This document shows positions 24,921 through 34,222 of a stretch of 64,000 nucleotides of DNA, piece by piece. Made by a program: the position numbers and the translations under genes. Every line of letters begins with the position of its first letter. Position 1 is the first letter of the stretch. Under the pieces are notes generated by a model. It was not told the origin of the DNA. It did not search any database and saw only the letters and a list, made by a program, of their open reading frames with translations. The DNA lies in the NCBI GenBank assembly GCA_023460035.1, contig JAEWRN010000042.1, positions 1 through 64,000 of the forward strand. Reading direction: 5' to 3'. Origin of the DNA: Bacillota bacterium (GTDB taxonomy: Bacteria; Bacillota; Clostridia; Oscillospirales; Ruminococcaceae).

Positions 24921-24948
24921 TTGACCGGTAGCATTTCCCTTTTATAAT
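24921..24948 (+). promoter_or_regulatory. Predicted promoter of the STM3941-like gene
   Basis: TTGACC (24921-24926), 16-base spacer, TATAAT (24943-24948), about 85 bases before the start codon. Confidence 0.65.
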
Positions 24949-25033
24949 AATTATTGTGGGCCTGTGCAAGAGGCGCGGCAATGGTTTTAAACAGGCGGCA
25001 CGGTAAGTTTATAAAAAAGAAGTGGGTGTGCAG

Positions 25034-25588
25034 ATGGAAGAGCCAATTATTGTCAAGCAAAGCACAAAGGGCACGTTGCTGTTCAGCTTTGGTGCATTGG
25101 TGCTGGCAGTTTTATCCCTGTTTTTGATCTTGGTGGATGCCCACACTTTTGCAAGCGGTTCTCGTATTTTTCAAAATCCAACCGTCTATGTTATTGTAAA
25201 AATAGTCGCGGTCATCGGCGTTGTGTTTTTTGGGTACGCGTTTTTCTATCTCGTCAAAAGGGCAAAACAGGGCAAAACTATTCTGGTCGTGGACGAAAAG
25301 GGTGTCACCGACAACAGCTCGTCCGTCTCGTTTGGGTTCATTCCGTGGGGGGACATTGACGAAGTGCGGGTCGACGCCGTGTTTGGGAATAACTGCATCG
25401 AGCTACTGCTGAACAATGAAAACGACTACATTGCCAAACTGTCCGGGCTAAAAAAACAGGCAATCCTCGCAAACAAAAAAATGGGGTACCCCGCCGTTTG
25501 CATCACGCTGAACTCAACCGGCGTGGACCCGCGCGCGCTGCTGCCGGGCATTCAAAAAAAGTTTGCAGCCGCAAAAGCAAAGGCATAA
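25034..25588 (+). CDS. STM3941-like two-helix membrane protein
   Basis: A protein of about 184 residues with two membrane helices (residues 15-35 and 50-72). A cytoplasmic domain follows whose pattern (ILVVDEKGVTDNSSSVSFGFIPWGDIDEVRV, then NENDYIAKLSG) resembles the STM3941 family of unknown function, a PH-like arrangement. The start is uncertain: ATG 25034 has GTGGGTG upstream, while GTG 25022 in the same frame has only an A-rich region. It has its own promoter and a terminator at 25690. No conserved partner is visible. AT content is slightly higher than in neighbours. Confidence 0.65.
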   Translation: MEEPIIVKQSTKGTLLFSFGALVLAVLSLFLILVDAHTFASGSRIFQNPTVYVIVKIVAVIGVVFFGYAFFYLVKRAKQGKTILVVDEKGVTDNSSSVSFGFIPWGDIDEVRVDAVFGNNCIELLLNNENDYIAKLSGLKKQAILANKKMGYPAVCITLNSTGVDPRALLPGIQKKFAAAKAKA

Positions 25589-25689
25589 CTACCGCTTTAC
25601 AACGCTCCGCCACTTTTTGAAACCATGCCTTTCTTTGCAGGACAGTAAAAAATGCGGGTGCTTTTTGCCACCCATTTTACCTTGTACCT

Positions 25690-25726
25690 AACGCGCCGTG
25701 TGCAACTATGCAGGGCGCGTTTTTTG
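25690..25726 (+). terminator. Intrinsic terminator after the STM3941-like gene
   Basis: AACGCGCC and GGCGCGTT (25690-25697 / 25714-25721) with a 16-base loop and a T run. Confidence 0.65.
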
Positions 25727-25746
25727 TTTTTGCTGTTTTTGGCGTT

Positions 25747-25786
25747 AAAAAACACAGCAGGCATGGCCAAAGCCATGCCTGCTGTG
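25747..25786 (-). terminator. Intrinsic terminator after the ECF S component gene
   Basis: A perfect 15-bp stem (CACAGCAGGCATGGC and its complement, 25753-25767 / 25772-25786) with a four-base loop. On the minus strand it is followed by TTTTTT. Confidence 0.9.
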
Positions 25787-25858
25787 AAACTATAACTCAC
25801 TGTAGTAACAGCGCCCGCCTTTGGCGGGCTATTTTTTTGCTCCGCAAAATCTGCACAA

Positions 25859-26398
25859 TCAATCTGCCAGCTTTGCCTTGCGCAGTGCCACCAGAATGGC
25901 GGGCACCAAAATCAACTGCAACACAATGCCCGGCAGCGCAGTTACAAACGCCGCGGTTAAAAAGCCGGTAAGGCCGTACCCGTTGCCCAGCACCCCGTAC
26001 AAAATGGTGTTGGCAATGCCCATGACAACGCGGCCGCCCAGCATGGCACCTATCAGCGAGACAAACACCTTTTTGCCGGTGCGCTGGTACAGCACACCCG
26101 AAAGCAGGCCATAGGTCGCAATTTCTAAAATCATTGAAACCCCAACCGGGTACAGCGGCGGCATGCCAGTCAGCAGGCTGGACAGCAGCGGCACCAATGC
26201 GCCGCAGGCAAGGCCCCACGGGCCGCCCGCCAAAAAGCCGCACAGCAGCACCGGCAGGTGCATGGGTGCCAGCACCGACCCGGCGTTGACCCCGGTGGGC
26301 AGCGGGATAAAATGAACAATCTGCGGCAGCAGCAGGCCCAGCGCAATGCAGACCGCCGTATAAATGAGTTTGCGGGTATTTTTGTTCGTGTTTTGCAT
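25859..26398 (-). CDS. ECF transporter S component
   Basis: A 179-residue, six-helix substrate-capture (S) subunit of an energy-coupling-factor importer. Near the N-terminus it carries the Ala-rich helix that docks to EcfT. Family-like segments are APMHLPVLLCGFLAGGPWG and LEIATYGLLSGVLYQRTGKK. S components bind vitamins such as folate, pantothenate, riboflavin or queuosine precursors; this one cannot be assigned. The shared EcfA/EcfT module is not in the window. AAGGAG precedes ATG 26398, and a 64-base RNA structure covers that site (26399-26462), suggesting translational control. It may be cotranscribed with the upstream kinase gene. Confidence 0.88.
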   Translation of the reverse strand: MQNTNKNTRKLIYTAVCIALGLLLPQIVHFIPLPTGVNAGSVLAPMHLPVLLCGFLAGGPWGLACGALVPLLSSLLTGMPPLYPVGVSMILEIATYGLLSGVLYQRTGKKVFVSLIGAMLGGRVVMGIANTILYGVLGNGYGLTGFLTAAFVTALPGIVLQLILVPAILVALRKAKLAD

Positions 26399-26462
26399 GA
26401 TACAATCTCCTTCACAAAGGCCGCACTTCTGTGCGGGGGATCGTCTTCCTGGCGATTGTATC
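26399..26462 (-). promoter_or_regulatory. RNA structure masking the ECF gene ribosome site
   Basis: On the minus strand, GATACAATC (26462-26454) pairs perfectly with GATTGTATC (26407-26399), which ends at the base before the ATG. Inside are a 6-bp hairpin CCGCAC-AGAA-GTGCGG (26436-26421) and a smaller CCTT/AAGG pairing that takes in part of the AAGGAG ribosome site. A three-way junction of this size next to a vitamin-type transporter is riboswitch-like. I could not match it to a known class, and the ligand is unknown. Confidence 0.5.
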
Positions 26463-26519
26463 GGTGAATATTCGGTTCGTGCCCCGCCGCCCGCGCACGG
26501 TGGCCGGCGGCAGGCTGGG

Positions 26520-27590
26520 TTAAAATAGCGTGCTCGTATCTACCACCGCACCGCAATGTGCGGGCACATCGCAGCCGGTGAAATACCGCTCTTCCAGGGG
26601 GATCCACTCCCCCTCAAACCGCCGCAGCATCTCGGGCCCGCTGCGCTGCAAAATGCGCGCGCGCTGGCGCTGTGGCGTGTGGGTCAAAAACACCGACCCG
26701 CCGTAGTAACCGCGCAGCGCCGGGTGCATGCTGTAGCAGCCCTCGGCCACCGCAAACGGCGCGGCTTTTACCGTAACGGGGTCTTTCAGTGCAAACACAC
26801 TGCAATCAAACGGGCGAAACACGGCGTCGTGCCCGGCGGTAAACGGCTTTAAAATTTCGGCCTCAAACCGCTCGTAATGCACATTGCCGCCCGGCTGGGC
26901 AAACCGCTGCTCGGTGCGCAGCCCGGCCGGTAAAAAGAAATCGTCCAAGTGAAACACCGGGCAGCCGTACACTGTGGCCATAGCGTTTGCCAGCGTGCTT
27001 TTGCCACTGGCGCAGCGCCCCTCAATGGCAAACACGCCGCCCGCCTGTGCCACCTGCTCTGCCTGCACAAATGCGGGCAGCATTGCGGCGTCCGCTTCGC
27101 GCAGCACCCGGTAATGCGGGGCATACGCGCTGCGGTAGGCGTCGCTGTGGCGAGGCATGGGGCAGCCCGCCGCACGGTATTCGTCTACCGCACCGGCAAG
27201 CTTTTGTGGGTCAATGGGCAGCCTGTTTTTTGCGGCAAGCCGGCAAAGCAAATCCAGCTTTTGCGCAAAACGGGCCTCGCTGCCCTGCACCAGCTTTGCC
27301 GCAGCGGCAAACAGGCGCGCCACCGCCGGCACTGCCCCGTGTGGCAGCGTGTCAAGGTACAGCCTGCACAGCCCGTTGCCAATGGGCTCGGTGTGCAATT
27401 CCCCCTGCGGGGCAGGCGCCGTGGCAAAAGCTTCCTGCTCTTGCAAAATACCGTGCTGCGCCTGTTGCAGGTCCGCTACAAGGTGGCCGCCGCCGAACTC
27501 GTTTTGGTAGACAAGCTTGATGTAATCCGCCGCTTCCATGTCCGGGTAACGGGCCGCGTGTTCGGTCAGAACCTGTTCCAGCTCCTGCAT
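26520..27590 (-). CDS. P-loop kinase with uncharacterised N-terminal domain (uridine kinase-like)
   Basis: A 356-residue two-part protein. Residues 1-170 are an uncharacterised helical domain beginning MQELEQVLTEHAARYPDMEAADYIKLVYQNEFGGGHL. Residues 175-356 are a P-loop kinase domain resembling uridine/nucleoside kinases: Walker A IEGRCASGKST (near 190), VFHLDDFFLPAGLR with the DDFF substrate-side motif, NVHYERFEAEIL, and EGCYSMHP. ATG 27590 follows AGGAGGG. The open frame extends 57 codons further without supporting features. It is transcribed towards the ECF S component gene 121 bases downstream, which raises the possibility that it phosphorylates a compound that transporter brings in. That link is speculative. 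Confidence 0.75.
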   Translation of the reverse strand: MQELEQVLTEHAARYPDMEAADYIKLVYQNEFGGGHLVADLQQAQHGILQEQEAFATAPAPQGELHTEPIGNGLCRLYLDTLPHGAVPAVARLFAAAAKLVQGSEARFAQKLDLLCRLAAKNRLPIDPQKLAGAVDEYRAAGCPMPRHSDAYRSAYAPHYRVLREADAAMLPAFVQAEQVAQAGGVFAIEGRCASGKSTLANAMATVYGCPVFHLDDFFLPAGLRTEQRFAQPGGNVHYERFEAEILKPFTAGHDAVFRPFDCSVFALKDPVTVKAAPFAVAEGCYSMHPALRGYYGGSVFLTHTPQRQRARILQRSGPEMLRRFEGEWIPLEERYFTGCDVPAHCGAVVDTSTLF

Positions 27591-27699
27591 GACGAACCCT
27601 CCTTTTTGCCGCAAATCTTTGCCGGGCAGTTCCCCTGCCCGGCAAACGCGCGGCGCTGTTATTGTAGCAAATAAAGGCACACTTTTCAACTGCCGCCCG

Positions 27700-27728
27700 T
27701 TGCTGGTTTGCCCGCCGTGCGGTACAAT
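27700..27728 (+). promoter_or_regulatory. Predicted promoter of the gamma-carbonic-anhydrase gene
   Basis: TTGCTG (27700-27705), 17-base spacer, TACAAT (27723-27728); the start codon is 25 bases further on. Confidence 0.55.
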
Positions 27729-27752
27729 AAACACAAAGTGAGGTGCTGCTTG

Positions 27753-28238
27753 ATGAAACAACCGGCCATTGCAAAAGAGGTCTACCTTGCCCCCGGTGCC
27801 GCCGTGGTGGGCGACGTGACGCTAAGCGCGGGCGCCAGCGTGTGGTATAGCGCTGTGGTGCGCGCTGACAGTGCGCCCATTACCGTTGGCCCCGCCACCA
27901 ACATACAGGACGGCTGTGTGCTGCATGTAGACCCCGGCCACCCGCTGGTACTGGGTGCCGGGGTCTCGGTGGGCCATGGGGCCATTTTACACGGCTGCGA
28001 AATTGGGGCAAATACCGTAGTCGGCATGGGCGCCATTGTGCTGAACGGCTGCAAGGTGGGCGAAAACTGCCTCATTGGTGCCGGGGCACTGCTGACCGAG
28101 GGCACGGTGATACCCGCCGGGTGGCTGGCCTTTGGCAGCCCGGCAAAGCCGGTGCGCCCCCTGCGTGCACAGGAAATTGAGGCAAACCGGCAAAACGCAC
28201 TGCACTACCTTGCCCTTGGGCGCGAGATGACGGTTTAA
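27753..28238 (+). CDS. Gamma carbonic anhydrase family protein (left-handed beta helix)
   Basis: A 161-residue hexapeptide-repeat protein forming a left-handed beta helix trimer. Repeats run from residue 12 to about 130, such as VVGDVTLSAGASVWYSAVVRAD, INIQ-like NIQDGCVLHVD, and VGHGAILHGCEIGANTVVGMGAIV. The His residues at HVD, SVGHGAILHG and nearby match the gamma-CA zinc triad. Members of this YrdA/PaaY group bind metal, but many lack measurable carbonic anhydrase activity. ATG 27753 follows GAGGTG. It is a single gene, convergent with the DNA glycosylase gene. Confidence 0.9.
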   Translation: MKQPAIAKEVYLAPGAAVVGDVTLSAGASVWYSAVVRADSAPITVGPATNIQDGCVLHVDPGHPLVLGAGVSVGHGAILHGCEIGANTVVGMGAIVLNGCKVGENCLIGAGALLTEGTVIPAGWLAFGSPAKPVRPLRAQEIEANRQNALHYLALGREMTV

Positions 28239-28245
28239 AACCGCA

Positions 28246-28743
28246 TTACTGCCCCAGCCACGGCAAAATGGCGCGGTAAGCTTCTATAAGTGCCGGCAGC
28301 GGCACCGCACAGTTGGCGGGGCTGGGGCTGGGCAGGCAGGTGGCCGCAAGCCCGGTTTTGGGCAGCAGCAGCTTTTTGTATAATTCATCAGATTTTTTAC
28401 CCGTGGTAAACACCGCCTTCAGCGGGGCCAGTGCAAACAGCGGGGCAAGGTCGTTTGGCTGCGGGCTGCGAATACTGCCGTCGGCCGCACCCTCTATTTC
28501 GCAGCTGGCCAGCACATCCCACAGTGCCACGTGGTGGCGCAGTGCCAGAGCCCGCCGCCCTGCGGGGGTGCCGGGGTCCTGTTCGCTTAGCACCTGTGCC
28601 AGCACCGGCCAAAACCGGTTGCGCGGGTGCGCATAGTAAAACTGCCCCTTGCGGGAGGCAGGCGAGGGCATCGTGCCCAAAATTAGCACCCGGCACTGCG
28701 CGTCAATCAGCGGTTGCAATGGGTGCACAACGTGTTCTGCCAA
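28246..28743 (-). CDS. DNA-deoxyinosine glycosylase-like (Mug/TDG, UDG superfamily)
   Basis: A 165-residue protein of the uracil-DNA glycosylase superfamily, most like the Mug-type DNA-deoxyinosine glycosylases. These excise deaminated bases (hypoxanthine, uracil) to start base excision repair. Motif A reads LILGTMPSPASRKGQFYYAHPRNRFW, the G-x-x-P-S-x-x-S form of this group. The C-terminal motif is LPSPSPAN. The start is TTG 28743, eight bases after AAAAGGGGGAG; the ATG at 28779 lacks a good ribosome site. It stands alone between opposing transcription units. Confidence 0.85.
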   Translation of the reverse strand: MAEHVVHPLQPLIDAQCRVLILGTMPSPASRKGQFYYAHPRNRFWPVLAQVLSEQDPGTPAGRRALALRHHVALWDVLASCEIEGAADGSIRSPQPNDLAPLFALAPLKAVFTTGKKSDELYKKLLLPKTGLAATCLPSPSPANCAVPLPALIEAYRAILPWLGQ

Positions 28744-28789
28744 AACAGGTCTCCCCCTTTTTGCATAGTAAAACAGCATAACACAAAAC

Positions 28790-28814
28790 AAAGCGCGGGG
28801 TGCCCCCGCGCTTT
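28790..28814 (-). terminator. Intrinsic terminator
   Basis: An 11-bp stem AAAGCGCGGGG / CCCCGCGCTTT with a three-base loop, followed by TGTTTTGTG on the minus strand, after the small membrane protein gene. Confidence 0.8.
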
Positions 28815-28831
28815 GCTGTACTAGTAACAGT

Positions 28832-29179
28832 TTATTCTGCCGGTTCTTCGTTTGACGGTTCACAGCGGCTGCCGTCATCGTCATCCGCGTCGGCGTAATC
28901 CTCGCTGAACAGCATCTGCTCATACTCATCCAGTTCTTTTTCCCGCCGTGCAAGGTAAAAATAGGCGGCTGCAAGCGCGCCCGCAATGGCGGATAAAAAT
29001 ACAAGCAGAGCGACCAGAGTAGATTTTTTCATGGTGATCTCTCCTTTCTTTTTCTGCCGGGCTTTTTTCAGGTTTTTTTTCAAGCTTTTGCCAAAGGCGG
29101 CGCTGGCCCCTACGGCCACGGGCAACAGCTGCGTGCCTTGCTGCAGTAGTTCACTGCCTTTTTGAACGGCCTTGTTCAT
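28832..29179 (-). CDS. Small membrane protein, possibly with an internal translation start
   Basis: One frame holds two plausible starts. ATG 29179 (GGGAGGAG upstream) gives 115 residues: an amphipathic, Lys-rich head (MNKAVQKGSELLQQ to KKARQKKKGE), then a membrane segment and an acidic tail. ATG 29032, with AAAGGAGAG eight bases upstream, gives only the second part. That is 66 residues starting MKKSTLVALLVFLSAIAGALA, one membrane helix, a short basic-acidic stretch and a tail rich in Asp/Glu (DYADADDDDG). The shorter form looks like a typical small clostridial membrane protein. Whether one or both are made is unclear. Function unknown. Confidence 0.6.
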   Translation of the reverse strand: MNKAVQKGSELLQQGTQLLPVAVGASAAFGKSLKKNLKKARQKKKGEITMKKSTLVALLVFLSAIAGALAAAYFYLARREKELDEYEQMLFSEDYADADDDDGSRCEPSNEEPAE

Positions 29180-29290
29180 CTTTGCCCATCTCCTCCCTTG
29201 ATTTGGTATCATTATAATATGAACTGCACGCTTTTACAAGCGTTTTCCCCTGCTAGCGGCGTTCCGGCACGGTTTTTCAACCGTGCGGGG

Positions 29291-29947
29291 TCACTTTTCA
29301 ATAAATACCTCGCGCTGCTCTTTGCGGCGCAGCGGTGCCGGCACAAAGCGGCGGTGCAGCAATGCCATGCCGCCGTTGGCCGCCAGCACCAGCAGGCAGG
29401 CGGGCACTGCACCGGCCAGCAACCGCTGCGTGTCGCCCGTATAAATGCCGTCTAAAATCAGCACCCCAAGGCCGCCGCCATGCAGAGTGGCAAGGGTGGT
29501 GGTGCCCACCGCGGTGATGACCGCGCGGCGCACCCCCGGCAAAATTTGCGGCGACGCCAGCGGCAGCAACACCCGGCGCAACACCTGCCACCCGGTCATG
29601 CCCATGCCAAGCGCCGCGTCAATGGGCGCGCGGCCAATGCGGCGCAGCCCTTTTTCGGTGCCAAAAATCACTGGCAGCACGGTATACAAAAACGCCAGCA
29701 GCAGCGACGTGGTAAAATTTTGAAGCCCCAGTGCCATAAACAGCCCCAGCACCGCAAAGGCGGGCAGCGTTTGCAGCAGGTTGACAAGGCCGATCAGCGG
29801 CGGGGTGAGCGCGTGGTATTTATAGCTGGCAAAGCCCAGAGGCAGGCCCACGGCCAGCGCCAGAAGCACGGTCAGCAAAATCAGCAAAACCTGTTGTGCC
29901 AGCGCGGGCCAAAACCCAACAGATACTAAAAGCGAAAACAGGTTCAC
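29291..29947 (-). CDS. Osmoprotectant-type ABC transporter permease (OpuCB/OpuBB-like)
   Basis: A 218-residue permease with five or six helices, matching the short OpuCB/ProW class used for glycine betaine, carnitine or choline uptake. Diagnostic stretches are GFASYKYHALTPPLIGLVNLLQTLPAFAVLGL and the ATPase-contacting loop RRIGRAPIDAALGMGMTGWQVLRRVLLPLA, followed by VRRAVITAVGTTTLATLHGGGLG. In this class the substrate-binding protein is often fused to a permease or encoded next door; here neither is present. It overlaps the preceding ATPase gene by four bases. Confidence 0.88.
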   Translation of the reverse strand: MNLFSLLVSVGFWPALAQQVLLILLTVLLALAVGLPLGFASYKYHALTPPLIGLVNLLQTLPAFAVLGLFMALGLQNFTTSLLLAFLYTVLPVIFGTEKGLRRIGRAPIDAALGMGMTGWQVLRRVLLPLASPQILPGVRRAVITAVGTTTLATLHGGGLGVLILDGIYTGDTQRLLAGAVPACLLVLAANGGMALLHRRFVPAPLRRKEQREVFIEK

Positions 29948-31074
29948 AGGCCCTCCACCTCCTCGAGGTTGATTGACTGCTGGCTGAGGATGGTGACAAT
30001 GCTGGAGTTGGTGATGAGCCCCAGCAGGCGGTTTTCTTCGACGACCGGGATGTTGTTCACCCGGTAGCGCCGTATTTTTGCAAGCAGCTGCGGCACGGTC
30101 TCATCCGGCCGCACCGTCACCCGGGCCTCCCGCATCACGCTTTTAATCGCCTCTTCCTTGTTGTCACAGCGGTGTACGTGCTCGGCCCGCACAATCCCCA
30201 AAAAGTAGCCGTCCTCGTCCACAACCAGCAGCGAGTCCACCTTGGCGAGGCGCATTTTTTCCATGCCTTTCAGCATCGGCACTTCGGGGTGGGTGGTGGC
30301 CGGGCGGGTCAGCATAATGTCGCGCGCGCAAATTTCCTCCGGGTTTGTAAAAATGCGGTTGCGGCCCACAAACTCGCGCACAAAGCCGTCGCGCGGGTTT
30401 TTTAAAATTTCTTCGGGCTTGTCGTATTGCAGCACCCGGCCCTTTTCCATAATGCAAAGGCGGTCTGCAATTTTAATTGCCTCTTCGATTTGGCTGGTGA
30501 TAAACACGACCGTTTTGCGCGAGAGTGCCTGCATCGTCACAAATTCGTCCTGCATACGGCCGCGCTCGCCGGGCTCCAGCGCGGCAAACGGGTCGTCCAT
30601 CAGCAGCACAGCGGGGTCGGCAACAAACGCACGGGCAATGCACACACGCTGCTTTTGTACCGCCGAAAGCTCGTGGGGGTAGCTGTCGAAAAACGCCCCC
30701 TGCGGCAGGCTGAACTGCTCTGCCAGCTGCGCAAGCCGCCGCTCAATGGCCGGGGTGTCCCAGTGGGCCAGCTGTGCGGGCAGCGCCAAGTTTTCGCGCA
30801 CCGTCAAATGTTCAAACAAACCGGTGTGCTGGGTGACATAGCCCATGCCCTGCCGCAGTGCCAGCACCGGGCGGCTTGCCACGTTTTTGCCGTCCACCAG
30901 CACCTGCCCCTTTGTCGGGGCAATCAGCCGGTTGATCATTTTCAGCGTTGTGGTTTTGCCGCAGCTGGACGGCCCCGCCAGCACGACCAGCTCCCCCGTG
31001 GGGATGACGAGGTCGATATCGGTCAACACCGTTTTACTGCCCACTGATTTTGACACATGTTCAAACTGGATCAA
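29944..31074 (-). CDS. Osmoprotectant-type ABC ATPase with two CBS domains, non-canonical motifs (OpuCA-like)
   Basis: A 376-residue OpuCA-like protein: an ABC ATPase domain (1-240) plus two CBS domains (about 255-370; ARDIMLTRPATTHPEV and VMREARVTVRPDET), which in relatives sense ionic strength. Walker A is intact (GPSSCGKTT), as is the Q-loop (YVTQHTGL). Other sites deviate: the signature is LSAVQKQR instead of LSGGQ, Walker B reads LLMDDPFAALEP with Asp in place of the catalytic Glu, and the H-loop reads FITSQIEEA without His. The start is TTG 31074 after AAAGGAG. It overlaps the permease gene. ATP hydrolysis may be slow or altered. Confidence 0.85.
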   Translation of the reverse strand: MIQFEHVSKSVGSKTVLTDIDLVIPTGELVVLAGPSSCGKTTTLKMINRLIAPTKGQVLVDGKNVASRPVLALRQGMGYVTQHTGLFEHLTVRENLALPAQLAHWDTPAIERRLAQLAEQFSLPQGAFFDSYPHELSAVQKQRVCIARAFVADPAVLLMDDPFAALEPGERGRMQDEFVTMQALSRKTVVFITSQIEEAIKIADRLCIMEKGRVLQYDKPEEILKNPRDGFVREFVGRNRIFTNPEEICARDIMLTRPATTHPEVPMLKGMEKMRLAKVDSLLVVDEDGYFLGIVRAEHVHRCDNKEEAIKSVMREARVTVRPDETVPQLLAKIRRYRVNNIPVVEENRLLGLITNSSIVTILSQQSINLEEVEGL

Positions 31075-31300
31075 GCGCCGCGCTCTCCTTTGGGGCGGCA
31101 GCCGGCATGCGCATTTTGCCGCATGCGTTCTGCCTGCCCGGTGTTGCATTTTTGCCGTTATGGCTCTGTTATTATTGTAACATAGCCACTGGTAACTTTA
31201 AACCCGGCCCCGCCAAAAATCACGTAATTACCCTATAATTTAAAAATTGTTCACTTTTTGTGCCAGTGTGCCCCATTTTCTGTTACAATAGAGAGTAAGG

Positions 31301-31330
31301 TTGGACGTGGACCGAAAAACAGTGTATACT
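31301..31330 (+). promoter_or_regulatory. Predicted promoter of the DEAD-box helicase
   Basis: TTGGAC (31301-31306), 18-base spacer, TATACT (31325-31330), giving a 5' leader of about 65 bases that I cannot assign. Confidence 0.5.
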
Positions 31331-31401
31331 TATAAAGTTCGTTTGCCTGTTTTGCCGCCTTGCAAAACGGGCCCCACTCTGTAGAGAAAAGGAACCCTTT
31401 C

Positions 31402-32952
<1,551 letters not shown>

Positions 32953-32971
32953 TCTTTGATAACAACGTGCA

Positions 32972-33007
32972 ATGCCCCGCCCCCTAAACAGGGGGCGGGG
33001 CATTTTT
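32972..33007 (+). terminator. Intrinsic terminator after the helicase gene
   Basis: A 14-bp stem ATGCCCCGCCCCCT / AGGGGGCGGGGCAT with a four-base loop, then TTTT. It may also serve the convergent DUF2804 gene. Confidence 0.85.
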
Positions 33008-33040
33008 AAAATGATGTTTTTGCGGCGGGCAAGCATTGCC

Positions 33041-34045
33041 TTACCAGTTGTTGACCGCATGCTCTGCAAAGGCAACCAGCTCGCGCACTTCCAGCTTTGT
33101 GCCGTCGTCCAGCACGGCAAACCCGTCAAACCGGCCAAACACCTGGTGACATTCGTTGTCGATGAACAGCAGCTTTGTTTTGGTGGTGCGGTCCCAGCTG
33201 GGGGTCATGGTCAGCGACAGGCGGCCCTCGTCGTCATCCAGATGCCAGGGCTGCATGTAATCGGCCTCGTGCCGAATATGCACCCGGCCCAATTTGTGGG
33301 CCTGCTTATGCCAAAACAGTGTGTTTTCGGTCGCTGTTTCGGTGTTGCCAAAACCGCAGCCAAGGTTAAACCCAAATATCTCGCCGCCCACAAGGCCGGT
33401 GCCGTTGGACCAAAACCACTCGTTGTGGAACGGCCAGACCCCGCGGCCCCAGTCCAGCAGGCCAAAGCTATCGGCCGGGTCAAACACATAGGTCTTGTCG
33501 CCCACCTTTACCTTCCCCGCGGCGCGCATGCAGTTGATTTTTTGGTTATAGTAAAACCGGGTGGGGCTTTCGTCAAACGGCACGTTGAGCGCAATAGAGC
33601 ACGGGTTTTCGCGCGTTAAGGTCAGCTCGGTTTCAAACCCCTCGTGCCGGCAGCGCAGTATTGTGGTGTCGCCGCGCGTCTCGTATTGCATAAACATGCC
33701 GCCTTTGTCATAGGTCAGCGTGTGGTCTGCCTCAGCATCGGCGGGCATCTGCAGGCTGCCAAACGGCAGCACCAGCATCTTGTCAAAATTTGCAATCCAC
33801 TCGCCCTGCTCAAAGTCGAAAAACATGATGCCCACCTGCCCGGCATAGCTGGCGTGCCCCAGCGTGAATTGCAGGCATTTGTGCCGGTCGGACACCTGAT
33901 AAAAATCCCATTCTTTGATGCGAAATGCATTTGCGCGAATTGTCGCACGGTTATATTGCAGCATGCTGCGGGTCGAATAGCCGGCCACCGGCCGGCCGGC
34001 TTCATCCAGCACCGGGCCGGGGGATGTAAACTCTCTCTGCTTCAC
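33041..34045 (-). CDS. DUF2804 family protein
   Basis: A 334-residue protein of the DUF2804 family, of unknown function. The family has a beta-rich, AttH/CrtC-like appearance. Recognisable stretches are KEWDFYQVSD at the N-terminus, FGLLDWGRGVWPFHNEWFWSN in the middle (near 195), and FGFNLGCGFGN. No signal peptide or membrane helix is present. The start is GTG 34045, with TGAGG six bases upstream. It lies downstream of a strong terminator and reads as a single gene. The many Trp/His/Asp residues in the middle segment would suit ligand binding, but nothing establishes an activity. Confidence 0.8.
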   Translation of the reverse strand: MKQREFTSPGPVLDEAGRPVAGYSTRSMLQYNRATIRANAFRIKEWDFYQVSDRHKCLQFTLGHASYAGQVGIMFFDFEQGEWIANFDKMLVLPFGSLQMPADAEADHTLTYDKGGMFMQYETRGDTTILRCRHEGFETELTLTRENPCSIALNVPFDESPTRFYYNQKINCMRAAGKVKVGDKTYVFDPADSFGLLDWGRGVWPFHNEWFWSNGTGLVGGEIFGFNLGCGFGNTETATENTLFWHKQAHKLGRVHIRHEADYMQPWHLDDDEGRLSLTMTPSWDRTTKTKLLFIDNECHQVFGRFDGFAVLDDGTKLEVRELVAFAEHAVNNW

Positions 34046-34152
34046 TTTTGCCTCACCTCACCCCACTATTGTACCGTTTTGTGCGCTGCGCAAACAAGCG
34101 GCAGAGCGCACAAGAAAGCGCCCCTTTTTTTGGCAGTTGCACGCGCACTGCA

Positions 34153-34195
34153 AAAAGCAGCCCCGCCGCGGGGTTCCCGCGGCGGGGCTGCTTTT
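34153..34195 (-). terminator. Intrinsic terminator after the amidohydrolase gene
   Basis: A 17-bp GC-rich inverted repeat centred on 34174-34175 with A/T runs on both flanks. It closes the lysine-riboswitch unit before the DUF2804 gene. Confidence 0.85.
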
Positions 34196-34222
34196 GTTTG
34201 CTGTTTTGGCGCAAGGCCCGTT

